Assembly: GCA_029204225.1 (NCBI GenBank)
Contig: CM055097.1
Coordinates: 68,737,955 to 68,801,954, forward strand
Direction of reading: 5' to 3'
DNA: 64,000 nucleotides
Origin: Diphasiastrum complanatum
Lineage: Eukaryota; Streptophyta; Lycopodiopsida; Lycopodiales; Lycopodiaceae
Part shown: positions 22,175 to 34,913 of the stretch, one piece after another
Layout: each line of letters begins with the position of its first letter
Numbering within the stretch: the stretch's first letter is position 1
Position numbers and translations under genes: made by a program
Notes under the pieces: generated by a model
The model's input: the letters and a program-made list of their open reading frames with translations, nothing else
The model's database searches: none
Told to the model about the DNA's origin: nothing

Positions 22175-22540
22175 ATGGCAGAGCGCATACCAACGAAGCC
22201 CCAGGGCGAAGCCAGGAGGAAGCTTGAGGAAGATATCCGAAGGCACAACGAGAGACATCGGAAGCAAGAGGCAGATATCCGAGAGATGCTACGACAGACT
22301 CGACAGAGAAATCCGGAACCGGAGCCACCCGCCGCCGCTGTGGATCCTGTCCCCGCTGTCGAGCTGGATCTGGATGAGCAGATCAGAATGAATTTCACAC
22401 GACGGCAGCTCATCATGGTCAGGGAAAGGGCGGCCAGACGTCGGGCTAACCAGGAGGCAGCTCGGGCTAACCGGGAGGCAGAGCAAGAGCGACAAAACAA
22501 TGCACCAGACGAGGGCGAGGAGTCGGTGGAGGATTTGTGA
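22175..22540 (+). CDS. hAT accessory small protein, 121 aa (hAT-1 copy)
   Basis: Intact frame from the ATG in GAGATGGCAGAG (good context) to a TGA. N-terminus MAERIPTKPQGEARRK; then a strongly charged helix rich in Arg, Glu, His and Gln (HNERHRKQEADIREMLRQ); a Pro-rich linker (EPEPPAAAVDPVPA); a conserved block around NFTRRQLIMVRERAARRRAN; an Ala/Arg/Glu helix; and an acidic C-terminus. It has no known domain that I recognise. Charge pattern and heptads suggest a coiled-coil nucleic-acid-binding partner. It is convergent with the transposase gene of the same element. In this copy the last codons read EDL instead of the EDQ of other copies. Confidence 0.75.
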   Translation: MAERIPTKPQGEARRKLEEDIRRHNERHRKQEADIREMLRQTRQRNPEPEPPAAAVDPVPAVELDLDEQIRMNFTRRQLIMVRERAARRRANQEAARANREAEQERQNNAPDEGEESVEDL

Positions 22541-22865
22541 GGGATGTTTAGAATAGATAAGGTCCAGTCGTATGTGGCTGACTGTTGCTATGTAGTTTTC
22601 GGCAGTTTATGGTGCAACAAATAACTAGATGGCTGCAGCTCATCATGGTTAGGGAAAGGGCGTCCAGACGTCGGGCTAACCAGGAGGCAGCTCGGGCTAA
22701 CCGGGAGGCAGAGCAAGAGCGACAAAACAATGCACCAGACGAGGGCGAGGAGTCGGTGGAGGATCAGTGAGGGATGTTTAGAATAGATAAGGTCCAGCCG
22801 TATGTGGCGGACTGTTGCTATGTAGTTTTCGGCAGTTTATGGTGCAGCAAATAACTAGATGGCTG
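22406..22865 (+). repeat. 230-bp tandem duplication inside hAT-1
   Basis: 22406-22635 and 22636-22865 are nearly identical and cover the end of the small gene plus its 3' flank. The other copies have a single unit. The open frame at 22585-22770 is the duplicated 3' half of the gene without its start. Confidence 0.9.
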
Positions 22866-23290
22866 CTTAAAAAAATGACAGTATATGTGATGTTATCTTG
22901 ATACAACGGTTGAATATATACATAGTTGTTTTTTGTGCAACGCGAGCCTGGTCATGTAAGATGCAAAGTCTGTAATTTTTTTAAATGCAGATGTATTACA
23001 TGTGTTTATGAAATGTCGTTTGGGGTGTAGGGGTGATTGCTGTGCTCATGATGTAGGTGCATATATGTGGAGCTAGCATTCACTTCAAACGAAATTAAAT
23101 GAAAATAGGATTGACACACGCACATAGCATTCGACATAAAATAAAGCATCACATGTACAGAGCGACATACGCACAATGTGCAGCAAATAATGTAGGCCAA
23201 ACACTGTATATAATGTGAAAAATCATCTGAGTACAATGGTAGACCGTCTGCTAGAGACAAACTACTGAAACTAAAACAATAGAGCCACAA

Positions 23291-26200
23291 TCAATGCTCT
23301 GGCTCTGACTCAGACGAATGCTCTGGAGACAACTCAGGGCCCCGAGCTGACTCTCGCAGTCGATATCTCTGCCTGTCTAGAACTGGCATGGGCTGTGTAT
23401 CCAAGGGGGAAGACTCGTCATCCTCATCCTCCCAATCAGCCTCCGCATCAGCCCCCAAGCAGGTCAAACCAACAACACCTGCTCCAACTGGCTGTGATAC
23501 TGCACCTCTGCTTGTACCTAGAACCCTGCGTGGTCGTCCTCTCCTCCCTGGCAGTTTCTGTGCCTTGCCTTTCTTGTTCGGTGCACCCTTGGGCCTTCCT
23601 GGTCTCTTGCGGACAAGAGGAGCTGTCAATGCCTTGTCACCCCATGCAAATCACCTGGCTGGCTAGGCTGGGTCCAAGCTGAGGCCAGCTGAGATAGGGA
23701 AGCAAAAGTGGGAACTCCCTGTGCACCTAAGCGAGGAGGATGAGCTCGTGGAGTGTGTGCCCGTGGGGCTGCTGCAGGTGGAGGAACTGGCTGTGCAGGA
23801 GGTGAGTACAATGGCGATATGTACTGAAAGGGGCGCTGTGGTGGCCGGTACTGGTACATCCTGGGTGCTGCCAAAGGAGGAGGATGTGACATGGGTGCTG
23901 CCACTGGAGGAGCCACTGTGGATGTGGGCGCTGCAAGAGAAAACCTGGGCACAGATGGTGGCCTGCCATGGAGACCTGGTGCTGCAGAAGTGGACGGCGA
24001 TGGAGGAGCTGCAGGCCTAAATGGCATCGGTGGCACTGGAGGAGCTGTGCGATGCACATACACCCTCTGAGGAGCTGGAGGAACTGTAGGCACCTCATGC
24101 GGCTGCTCTGGCTGGGACTCTGTGTGTGGCATGCTGGCAAGAGATGATGGGGGCGCCCTGACACTCGGCATCTGCTGGGCCTCTGAATCCAATGTGGCAA
24201 CCAAGTCGGCCAGCTGGGCATCCGAATACAAATGCTCTGGGCTCTGGGACTCATCCTATGCACCAGCCTCTAAATCATCCTGTGCACCGACCTCTGAATC
24301 ATCCTGTGCACCAACCCCTGAATCAACCCAAGCCTCATCCCGTGCCTCATCATGTGCACCCTGTAGACCCTGCATGGCCTCCCAATCTGTGCAATGAAAG
24401 TCATCAGGTGCCTCCTCTGGTGTGCTGTCGTAGTAACGGCCATGACTCTGTGCTGCACGCATCCAAACATCTGCGGGACCAGCATCTAAACCACTCTGCC
24501 CTCTATCAAGAGCCTCCTCCATCATGTCGACATAGGTAGGTATGCCACTGCCCCCCCCTGTGTGCCCTGCCTGTCTGCCGGTATAACCTGTGCCATGTGT
24601 TCCACCTCTGCCACGTGATGCACCTGTGACCCCTGCTCGTGGCGTGTGCCCTGCACCTGTATAATCTGCCTCATCCCTCTCTGGTCTGGCAAACACAACC
24701 CGAATGGGCTCATCCTCATCATGCTCATCCTCTGACACTGGCTCATCTGCCTCATACAATGGGGGCTCTCTGTGCTCAAGCCCAAGCTCTCTCTCTCTCT
24801 CATATTGGCAAGCTCCCTCTCTCTCTGCCATCAACTGTGTGCCCAGGTCATCTGCAGGCATGGGATGGGTGCTGTCCGTAGGCAAGTCAACCTGGCGCTC
24901 CAAATCTGATATCTTCGTCTGCAAGGTTTAAAATTTGCATGTCAGAGAGACAACTTTATCAAGAAATGAAACCAACATACCACGAGTCAACCAACATGCT
25001 ATGAAAGATTAGCTTATCACCTGCAATGCGCTCGTAATGGTCAGAAGTCTCATGGCGAGACGTGCATTGGTGCTACAGAACACCAACCGCTCCAACTGAC
25101 TCACTGACAACCGGTTTCTTCTCCTCGTGTGAATGAGTGCCCATGTGCTCCAATTACGCTCACACACGGAGGCAGCACCGTCCTGTGGTGCGTGCATTGA
25201 AATACTTCAGCACATTGTGGCACAGGTGGAACTTCAACGAAACACAAAAATGGAGGATAAAATGAGATGCATACCTGAGAAAGGACACGTAGTGCAAGAC
25301 GATGTATAGATGGGTATGTGCTACCGAACATGGTCCACCAGGTAATGGGTAGCTGCCTCCTCTCTGGATCCTGGGCAGCCGGGTGGCCGAATGTGCCCAT
25401 GCCGAAACGAAATGCAGCGAGCTCCTCCATGAGCCTGATAGGATCCAAACCTATGTGTGGACCCACCCTGTGAATGTACTGAAGCCAATCAGCCTCGAGC
25501 TCCCTTTCTGCGATTTGTGTCGGAGAGAGGAAGAGGGGATGCAACATGTGTGCAACGCTGTGGATACTCCTGTGGAAGTAGTTGCACCGCGTCTCCCATA
25601 TGAACTTCAGCTCTGTCATCCTGCAGGTGAGGGGCATGTGGTTTAGGGCATTACAAAAAAACTTAACATTGACAGAAAAACAAACTAGCAAGTACTGAAA
25701 AGATAAAGGTCAATTACAACACTGTACCGCTTACCTCTCTGGCTGCAAGATGGGCAGCTGCAGGAACTGTCCAATCCGGTCCATGAGCTCGTACACCAGT
25801 CCAAGTGTCGACCCCTCGCTGTCAGCCATGCGGAGCACAATGTAGAGTGGTCGAAGCAGTCCTGACAATGTCTGTGCATCCCTCCAGAATTGGTCTCCCC
25901 TCACCATGGAAGAAAAGTGCTCCCCATCCTCAGTGTGCGGAAACGTACTGGCACCCCAAAGATCAGTGGCAACCATCTGTAGAAGCTAGGCCCTGCACCT
26001 TTTTCGAACGGTCGATGACCACCAAGTCGAATGCAAAGCGTGTGGGGGGTGGCTTACGGAGGTCCAGATGGCTGAACACCCGGAACATGGCAAGAACATG
26101 CCTCTTTCTGGTGACAAAAGTCACCAGGAAGAGGGCCTCCCGGACGATGGCTCTAACCCAGGGAAGTGCTCCAATGTCCCCCATCAGAAGGTCTATGCCG

Positions 26201-27616
26201 TGGCTGCACAGGGGGTACGAACAATATGAGGGAACTCGGCCTCTAGCAGCACACCCATCTGAATGCAATTCGTGGCATTGTCCGTCACCACCGTGACGAC
26301 ATGCTGTGGGCCTATGGCTAGGATGGAAGACCTGATGACATCAAACATGAACTCCGCAGATATGACTCTTCCCCCCCTGCTGCAATCCACTGCCCTCAAA
26401 AACTGTGTGCCCATGCAGCTGGAGACCAGTATGTTGAGGATCGGCCTCCTCCTGACATCAGTCCAGCCATCGGACATGATGCTGCAACCGTAAGTGGCCC
26501 AGTGCCGACGTAGAGGCTCCATCTCTCTAGACAAGGACTCAACCCTATCCCTCAGCATGTGTGTGCGGACAACCTCTGAACTAGGGACTCTCCAGCTAGG
26601 GCTGACAGACTGTGCAAGGCGGAAGGCCCTTTTGAAGGGCTCAGAGTCGGTGATGGCAAAGGGCAGGTTCAGCTCGTAAATCAGACTGGCCACGGCCTGT
26701 GTGGCCTCTCTGTCCATGTGCGGCTGATGCGCGCCGCGAATGGTCTGCTGCACAAGGGCTCTCCCTGGTGGGCGACGGGCGCCGACCTCCAGCACGGTGC
26801 ACCAACCGTGACGGGAATGGACGATGACGCGACAGGCTGGGCACTGGTGGATGCATCGGTTGTAGACGTGGAATGGGGAGAGTGGGATGCACTGGCAGGG
26901 ATGGGTGCAGCAGCATAGGTGGGGTGCACTGGTGGAGGGGCAACATCTGGCATGGGGTACGAAAACTGCTGGCTGAGGAGGTCATTCGGATGGGAAGGGA
27001 AGGAAGAAGGGATCTCTTCCACATCCTCGAAGGCCCGCCCAGTAGCATCCTGGGCCTGCTCGGGTGGCGGAGAGTCCATGAGAAAGTCGTAGACTGGTGG
27101 AGTGCGAGCAACAGTGGGTGGTGGTGGAACCGCAGTGGCAACTGGCGGACGCGATGGGACGGGATCCACCGGAATCTGAGCAGATGGGGGTGCGTGAGGC
27201 AGAACTGTCTAAGGGGGATGAGGGGCAAAGGGACCGGAGGAGGATGCACACCCTCTCCTCGTGCGTGCCAGCCAAGCAGGCAGCAACTCTGGGTCAGCCA
27301 CATAAGGAGCGGTGCAAAATCGGAGAATGCCCTCCGAAATGGTGTTCTCCCTTGCCACGAGCCGCGGCCCGTAGGTGTCCAGTAGTCGCTGCCTGTCGGG
27401 GACGGTCATGCTGCCACAAGGGGCAGCATTCAAGGTGGCACCATTTTTGGCGCGTGCACCGAGCAGATGGCCTTTAAGGCGAGTGAGGGATGCAGCAAAC
27501 TCGACGAGACAATATCGACAGCGCACGATCTTCTGACCGGTCTTGTTGGCCTTGTCGGCAACCCGCCTGACAATGTCTACCTCGTCCCACAGACCGGAAA
27601 GGTCGGATTGCACCAT
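23291..27616 (-). pseudogene. hAT transposase pseudogene of hAT-1 (four exons)
   Basis: Exons by comparison with hAT-3: 27616-25735, 25620-25275, 25182-25021, 24918-23291, with GT-AG introns at the same places. The BED finger (CRYC...H...C), the SDGWTD and VTDNATNC blocks of DUF659, the WWTMFGS segment, the ERNWS hAT C-terminal signature and the AT hooks (KRPGRPKG, RRGRPRR) are all visible. Disabling changes: a TAG near 27209 in the Pro-rich linker; frame damage near 26750-26795; the frameshift at about 25975-25995 (TTCGAAAAAGG instead of TTGATCAGG); a CAG-to-TAG change at 24256-24258; and a missing base near 23630. The linker TAG, the frameshift at about 25985 and the later TAG are shared with hAT-2. 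Confidence 0.88.
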
Positions 27617-27989
27617 TGCGATGGAGAAAACTAAGGACAAAACGCTGGAAAAAAAACAGCAGGGTACACTGTGTGAGAGACGCTGAAAATGGGCAAAGGC
27701 AGGTTCTTGCAAATCAGATGCAAGGCAGGGCGGTCTGTGGGCGAAGGGCGACACAAATCAGACGCAAGGCAGGGAAGGCAAGGCAGCAAAACCAGTAGCG
27801 AAGGCAGGACAACGATGGTGGAGAAAAATTGGGAGAGAAGAAGCGAGGGGGACGGGTAGATTAGGTTTAAAAAAATTTGAAAAAATATTAAATATTAATT
27901 ATATTGATATATTATGGTACCGCGGTACCATCATGGTACCGCGGTACCAGTACGGTCCCGTGGTACCCAGTACCGCGGGACCAATGACA

Positions 27990-28001
27990 TATATATATAT
28001 A
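27990..28001. repeat. (TA)n junction between hAT-1 and G4
   Basis: A short TA run joins the right end of hAT-1 directly to the GC-rich element G4. Confidence 0.85.
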
Positions 28002-28284
28002 TCAGACATGAGGGTCCGGGCCGTTTTGTTCGCGTCCGCGTCCGGTGTCCGGACCCGGACACGTCCGACCCCTGGACACGAGGTCGGACGCGTCTAATTT
28101 TTTTTTTTTTTAAAAAAAAAAATAGATTCGTTTGGGGGTCCGGACGCACACATCCGGGGTCCGAACGCAATTTTGTTTACTTTTTTTAAAAAAATAAAAA
28201 AATAAAAAATAAAAAAATCGGACGCGTCTACGTTCTGATGCGGACGCGGACGGGCGTCTGTGTCCGCCATCCGCTTCCTTAGAT
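28002..28284 (+). mobile_element. GC-rich short element G4
   Basis: Best-preserved member: left end ATCAGACATGAGGGTCCGG, right end CCGCTTCCTTAGATATA. The body has CGTCCGCGTCCGG, a T-run/A-run middle and GACGCGGACGGGCG. It lies exactly between hAT-1 and hAT-2, separated from each only by TA dinucleotides. It has no open frame of its own and no recognisable inverted repeat of useful length. Confidence 0.65.
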
Positions 28285-28667
28285 ATATATATGTATCATA
28301 GGTCCCGCGGTACTGGGTACCGCGGATCCCGGTACCGCGGGACCATACTGGTACCGCGGTACCATGATGGTACCGCGGTACCACAATATAATAATATATT
28401 TATTATTTAATATTTTTTTTAATTTTTTTTTACCTAAACCTACCCGCCCCCCTCGCATTTCCTCTGAAATTTTTTTGAGCCCTCTCCGCCCTGCCATCGT
28501 TGCTGGTTTTTCTTGCCTGCCTTTGATTCCTTGCGTCGCCCATCGCCCACGCAACGCCCTGCCTTGCATCTGATTTCCTTTGCCCTGCATTCGCCCATTT
28601 TCAGCTTCTCTCCAACAGTGAACCCTGCTGTTTTTTTTCCAGCAATCCATCCCTCATTTCATCTGCA

Positions 28668-31600
28668 ATGGTGCAATCCGACCTTTCCGGTCTGTGGGAC
28701 GAGGTAGACATTGTCAGGCGGGTTGCCGACAAGGCCAACAAGACCGGTCAGAAGATCGTGCGCTGCCGATACTGTCTCGTCGAGTTTGCTGCATCCCTCA
28801 CTCGCCTTAAAGGCCATCTGCTCGGTGCACGCGCCAAAAATGGTGCCACCTTGAATGCTGCCCCTTGTGGCAGCATGACCGTCCCCGACAGGCAGCGACT
28901 ACTGGACACCTACGGGCCGCGGCTCGTGGCAGGGGAGAACACCATTTCGGAGGGCGTTCTCCGATTTTGCACCGCTCCTTATGTGACTAACCCAGAGTTG
29001 CTGCCTGCTTGGCTGGCACGCACGAGGAGAGGGAGTGCATCCTCCTCTGGTCCCTTTCCCCCTTAGACAGTTCTGCCTCACGCACCCCCATCTGCTCAGA
29101 TTCCGGTGGATCCCGTCCCATCGCGTCCGCCAGTTGCCACTGCGGTTCCACCACCACCCACTGTTGCTCGCACTCCACCAGTCTACGACTTTCTCATGGA
29201 CTCTCCGCCACCCGAGCAGGCCCAGGATGCTACTGGGCGGGCCTTCGAGGATGTGGAAGAGATCCCTTCTTCCTTCCCTTCCCATCCGAATGACCTTTTC
29301 AGCCAGCAGTTTTCGTACCCCATGCCAGATGTTGCCCCTCCACCAGTGCACCCCACCTATGCTGCTGCACCCATCCCTGCCAGTGCATCCCACTCTCCCC
29401 ATTCCACGTCTACAACCGATGCATCCACCAGTGCCCAGCCTGTCGCGTCATCGTCCATTCCCGTCACGGTTGGTGCACCGTGCTGGAGGTCCACCACCCG
29501 TCGCCCACCAGGGAGAGCCCTTGTGCAGCAGACCATTCGCGGCGCGCATCAGCCGCACATGGACAGAGAGGCCACACAGGCCGTGGCCAGTCTGATTTAC
29601 GAGCTGAACCTGCCCTTTGCCATCACCGACTCTGAGCCCTTCAAAAGGGCCTTCCGCCTTGCACAGTCTGTCAGCCCTAGCTGGAGAGTCCCTAGTTCAG
29701 AGGTTGTCCGCACACACATGCTGAGGGATAGGGTTGAGTCCTTGTCTAGAGAGATGGAGCCTCTACGTCGGCACTGGGCCACTTACGGTTGCAGCATCAT
29801 GTCCGATGGCTGGACTGATGTCAGGAGGAGGCCGATCCTCAACATACTGGTCTCCAGCTGCATGGGCACACAGTTTTTGAGGGCAGTGGATTGCAGCAGG
29901 GGGGGAAGAGTCATATCTGCGGAGTTCATGTTTGATGTCATCAGGTCTTCCATCCTAGCCATAGGCCCACAGCATGTCGTCACGGTGGTGACGGACAATG
30001 CCACGAATTGCATTCAGATGGGTGTGCTGCTAGAGGCCGAGTTCCCTCATATTGTTCGTACCCCCTGTGCAGCCCACGGCATAGACCTTCTGATGGGGGA
30101 CATTGGAGCACTTCCCTGGGTTAGAGCCATCGTCCGGGAGGCCCTCTTCCTGGTGACTTTTGTCACCAGAAAGAGGCATGTTCTTGCCATGTTCCGGGTG
30201 TTCAGCCATCTGGACCTCCGTAAGCCACCCCCCACACGCTTTGCATTCGACTTGGTGGTCATCGACCGTTCGAAAAAGGTGCAGGGCCTAGCTTCTACAG
30301 ATGGTTGCCACTGATCTTTGGGGTGCCAGTACGTTTCCGCACACTGAGGATGGGGAGCACTTTTCTTCCATGGTGAGGGGAGACCAATTCTGGAGGGATG
30401 CACAGACATTGTCAGGACTGCTTCGACCACTCTACATTGTGCTCCGCATGGCTGACAGCGAGGGGTCGACACTTGGACTGGTGTACGAGCTCATGGACCG
30501 GATTGGACAGTTCCTGCAGCTGCCCATCTTGCAGCCAGAGAGGTAAGCGGTACAGTGTTGTAATTGACCTTTATCTTTTCAGTACTTGCTAGTTTGTTTT
30601 TCTGTCAATGTTAAGTTTTTTTGTAATGCCCTAAACCACATGCCCCTCACCTGCAGGATGACAGAGCTGAAGTTCATATGGGAGACGCGATGGAACTACT
30701 TCCACAGGAGTATCCACAGCGTTGCACACATGCTGCATCCCCTCTTCCTCTCTCCGACACAGATCGCAGACAGGGAGCTCGAGGCCGATTGGCTTCAGTA
30801 CATTCACAGGGTGGGTCCACACATAGGTTTGGATCCTATCAGGCTCATGGAGGAGCTCGCTGCATTTCGTTTCGGCATGGGCACATTCGGCCACCCGGCT
30901 GCCCAGGATCCAGAGAGGAGGCAGCTACCCATTACCTGGTGGACCATGTTCGGTAGCACATACCCATCTATACAGCGTCTTGCACTGCGTGTCCTTTCTC
31001 AGGTATGCATCTCATTTTATCCTCCATTTTTTGTGTTTCGTTGAAGTTTCACCTTTGCCACAATGTGCTGAAGTATTTCAATGCACGCACCACAGGACTG
31101 TGCTGCCTCTGTGTGTGAGCGTAATTGGAGCACATGGGCACTGATTCACACGAGGAGAAGAAACCGGTTGTCAGTGAGTCAGTTGGAGCGGTTGGTGTTC
31201 TGTAGCACCAACGCACGTCTCGCCAGGAGGCTTCCGACCATTACGAGCGCATTGCAGGTGATAAGCTAATCTTTCATAGCATGTTGGTTGACTCCTGGTA
31301 TGTTGGTTTCATTTCTTGAAAAAGTTGTCTCTCTGACATGCAAATTTTAAACCTTGCAGACGAAGATATCTGATTTGGAGCGCCAGGTTGACTTGCCTAC
31401 GGACAGCACCCATCCCATGCCTGCAGATGACCTGGGCACACAGTTGATGGCAGAGAGAGAGAGGGAGCTTGCCGAGATGAGAGAGAGAGAGCTTGGGCTT
31501 GAGCACAGAGAGCCCCCATTGTATGAGGCAGATGAGCCAGTGTCAGAGGATGAGCATGATGAGGATGAGCCCATTCGGGTTGTGTTTGCCAGACCAGAGA

Positions 31601-32982
31601 GGGATGAGGCAGATTATACAGGGCACACGCCACGGGCAGGGGTCACAGGTGCATCACGTGGCAGAGGTGGGACACATGGCACAGGTTATACCGGCAGACA
31701 GGCAGGGCACACAGGGGGGGGCAGTGGCATACCTACCTATGTCGACATGATGGAGGAGGCTCTTGATAGAGGGCAGAGTGGTTTAGATGCTGGTCCCGCA
31801 GATGTTTGGATGCGTGCAGCACAGAGTCATGGCCGTTACTACGACAGCACACCAGAGGAGGCACCTGATGACTTTCATTGCACAGATTGGGAGGCCATGC
31901 AGGGTCTACAGGGTGCACATGATGAGGCACGGGATGAGGCTTGGGTTGATTCAGGGGTTGGTGCACAGGATGATTCAGAGGTCGGTGCACAGGATGATTT
32001 AGAGGCTGGTGCATAGGATGAGTCCCAGAGCCCAGAGCATTTGTATTCGGATGCCCAGCTGGCCGACTTGGTTGCCACATTGGATTCAGAGGCCCAGCAG
32101 ATGCCGAGTGTCAGGGCGCCCCCATCATCTCTTGCCAGCATGCCACACACAGAGTCCCAGCCAGAGCAGCCGCATGAGGTGCCTACAGTTCCTCCAGCTC
32201 CTCAGAGGGTGTATGTGCGTCGCACAGCTCCTCCAGTGCCACCGATGCCATTTAGGCCTGCATCCCCTCCATCGCCGTCCACTTCTGCAGCACCAGGTCT
32301 CCATGGCAGGCCACCATCTGTGCCCAGGTTTTCTCTTGCAGCGCCCACATCCACAGTGGCTCCTCCAGTGGCAGCACCCACGTCACATCCTCCTCCTTTG
32401 GCAGCACCCAGGATGTACCAGTACCGGCCACCACAGCGCCCCTTTCAGTACATATCGCCACTGTACTCGCCTCCTGCACAGCCAGTTCCTCCACCTGCAG
32501 CAGCCCCACGGGCACACACTCCACGAGCTCATCCTCCTCGCTCAGTTGCACAGGGAGTTCCCTCTTTTGCTTCCCTATCCCAGCCGGCCTCAGCTTGGGC
32601 CCAGCCTAGCCAGCCAGGTGATTTGCATGGGGGTGACGAGGCATTGACAGCTCCTCTTGTCCGCAAGAGACCAGGCAGGCCCAAGGGTGCACCGAACAAG
32701 AAAGGCAAGGCACAGAAACTGCCAGGGAGGAGAGGACGACCACGTAGGGCTCCAGGTACAGGTAGAGGTGCAGTATCACAGCCAGTTGGAGCAGGTGTTG
32801 TTGGTTTGGCCTGCTTGGGGGCTGATGCGGAGGCTGATTGGGAGGATGAGGATGACGAGTCTTCCCCCTCGGATACACAGCCCATGCCAGTTCCAGACAG
32901 GCAGAGATATCGGCTGCGAGAGTCAGCTCGGGGCCCCGAGTTGTCTCCAGAGCATTCGTCTGAGTCAGAGCCAGAGCATTGA
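28668..32982 (+). pseudogene. hAT transposase pseudogene of hAT-2
   Basis: Same four-exon layout as hAT-3: exon 1 28668 to about 30541, then about 30656-31001, 31096-31257 and 31360-32982. Breaks: CAG-to-TAG at 29064-29066 in the Pro-rich linker, a frameshift at about 30270-30285, and CAG-to-TAG at 32014-32016. A six-base loss near 31620 (in-frame) removes two residues. The C-terminal tail is in frame here: GDLHGGDEALTAPLVRKRPG and the AT hooks are read to the end at 32982. This shows the original C-terminus that hAT-3 has lost. Confidence 0.9.
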
Positions 32983-33505
32983 TTGTGGCTCTATTGTTTT
33001 AGTTTTAGTAGTTTGTCTCTAGCAGTCGGTCTACCATTGTACTCAGATGATTTTTCACATTATATACAGTGTTTGGCCTACATTATTTGCTGCACATTGT
33101 GCGTATGTCGCTCTGTACATGTGATGCTTTATTTTATGTTGAAGAATTCTATGTGCGTGTGTGAATCCTATTTTCATTTAATTTCGTTTGAAGTGAATGC
33201 TAGCTTCACATATATGCACCTACATCATGAGCACAGCAATCACCCCTACACCCCAAACGACATTGAATAAACACATGTAATACATCTGCATTTAAAAAAA
33301 TTACAAACATTGCATCTTACATGACCAGGCTCGCGTTGCACAAAAAACAACTATGTATATATTCAACCGTTGTATCAGGATAACATCACATATACTGTCA
33401 TTTTTTTAAGCAGCCATCTAGTTATTTGCTGCACCATAAACTACCGAAAACTACATAGCAACAGTCCGCCACATACGGGTGGACCTCATCTATTCTAAAC
33501 ATCCC

Positions 33506-33871
33506 TCACTGATCCTCCACCGACTCCTCGCCCTCGTCTGGTGCATTGTTTTGTCGCTCTTGCTCTGCCTCCCGGTTAGCCCGAGCTGCCTCCTGGTTAG
33601 CCCGACGTCTGGCCGCCCTTTCCCTGACCATGATGAGCTGCCGTCGTGTGAAATTCATTCCGATCTGCTCATCCAGATCCAGCTCGACAGCGGGGACAGG
33701 ATCCACAGCGGGGGCGGGTGGCTCCGGTTCCGGATTTCTCTGTCGAGTCTGTCGCAGCATCTCTCGGATATCTGCCTCTTGCTTCCGATGCCTCTCGTTG
33801 TGCCTTCGGATATCTTCCTCAAGCTTTCTCCTGGCTTCGCCCTCGGGCTTCGGTGGTATTCGCTCAGCCAT
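33506..33871 (-). CDS. hAT accessory small protein, 121 aa (hAT-2 copy)
   Basis: Intact frame, by eye identical in protein to the hAT-3 copy, starting at the ATG before GCAGAGCG-like codons (MAERIPPKPEGEARRK). Charged helix, Pro linker, NFTRRQLIMVRERAARRRAN block and acidic end as described for hAT-3. That this gene stays open while the transposase of the same element has three breaks is notable, though its short length makes survival by chance possible. Confidence 0.8.
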   Translation of the reverse strand: MAERIPPKPEGEARRKLEEDIRRHNERHRKQEADIREMLRQTRQRNPEPEPPAPAVDPVPAVELDLDEQIGMNFTRRQLIMVRERAARRRANQEAARANREAEQERQNNAPDEGEESVEDQ

Positions 33872-34523
33872 CTCGATCGACCTTCTCCTTACAGCACCCT
33901 GATCCTTGAACACCCTCTCACAGCACCCTGGCTCTCAAACAGCCTCTCACAGCTTGTCACCGACTCTCGCTTGCTCTCTCACTGTCTATCACTAGCCCTC
34001 TCACAGCCTCTGAAAATGCCGACCACAATGGCATTGTGAGTGCCTATTTATCCCCACAGCCTGATCGGCCATGTGGATCCCCATCATCCCTCCATGTGCC
34101 TCCGTACCTGCCCCCATGTGATGCTCCCCCCTGTGTTGGTCTCCAATTGGGCCCATGGTCTGCTCACCCACAATGCCCATGTGCCTCTGTACTTGCCCCC
34201 ATGTGATGCTACCCCCCTGTGTTGGTCTCCCATTGGCCCCTCGGTCTGCTCACTCGCAGTGCCCATGTGCCATTGCAACAGTCCCCTGCATCATGTACTG
34301 TACCCTCTTTTTTTACACCCAGAACCCCCTCTTTTTACTTTTTTTTGTCCTTTTTTGGTAGTTAATATGCAAAAAAAAATTACTAAAAATATATTAAAAA
34401 ATAAAAAAAAATATTAAAAATGGTACCGCCCTGGTACCGCGGATCCCAGGGCGGTACCGTACCGGCGGTACCACTGATATGGTACCGGCGGTACCATACC
34501 TGCGGTACCAGAGGGTACTATGA

Positions 34524-34541
34524 TATGTATATATGTATATA
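34524..34541. repeat. 18-bp TATG/TA spacer between hAT-2 and hAT-3
   Basis: The two elements lie in direct tandem with only this TA-rich spacer. A very similar run precedes hAT-2 (28285-28295). Confidence 0.9.
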
Positions 34542-34913
34542 TCATAGGTCCCGCGGTACTGGGTACCGCGGATCCCGGTACCGCGGGACCATACTGGTAC
34601 CGCGGTACCATGATGGTACCGCGGTACCACAATATAATAATATATTTATTATTTAATATTTTTTTTAATTTTTTTTTACCTAAACCTACCCGCCCCCCTC
34701 GCATTTCCTCTGAAATTTTTTTGAGCCCTCTCCGCCCTGCCATCGCTGCTGGTTTTTCTTGCCTGCCTTTGATTCCTTGCGTCGCCCATCGCCCACGCAA
34801 CGCCCTGCCTTGCATCTGATTTCCTTTGCCCTGCACTCGCCCATTTTCAGCGTCTCTCCAACAGTGAACCCTGCTGTTTTTTTTCCAGCAATCCATCCCT
34901 CATTTCATCTGCA

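Larger units (their letters stand above)
21535..27989 (-). mobile_element. hAT-1: two-gene hAT transposon, inverted (6.45 kb)
   Basis: Left end TCATAGTACCTCGTGG follows (TA)n; right end CGGGACCAATGACA precedes (TA)n. Both ends carry clusters of GGTACC palindromes. The transposase gene lies on the minus strand and the small accessory gene on the plus strand, converging near 22.6-23.3 kb. It is about 225 bp longer than hAT-2/3, which is explained by a 230-bp tandem duplication at 22406-22865. The transposase is disabled by stops and frameshifts, three of which are shared with hAT-2. Confidence 0.88.
28296..34523 (+). mobile_element. hAT-2: two-gene hAT transposon (6.23 kb)
   Basis: Left end TCATAGGTCCCGCGG, right end AGAGGGTACTATGA; the terminal TCATAG/CTATGA forms the shortest inverted repeat. 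GGTACCGCGG palindromes cluster within about 100 bp of both ends, like the subterminal repeats that hAT transposases bind. Transposase on plus, accessory gene on minus, convergent. Nearly identical to hAT-3, including introns and flanks. Flanked by TA-rich runs, so the 8-bp duplication expected of hAT insertion cannot be told from the target. Confidence 0.9.

Noticed and set aside
22585-22770. A second accessory gene in hAT-1
   Set aside because: It is the 3' half of the first one repeated by the 230-bp tandem duplication and has no promoter or true start of its own.
33914-34039. GTG-started N-terminal extension of the accessory protein (135 aa version)
   Set aside because: The first ATG in frame with good context gives 121 aa. 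Upstream codons contain no ATG and the sequence there is the repeat-rich 5' leader (GAGAGCCAGTGAGAG motifs).
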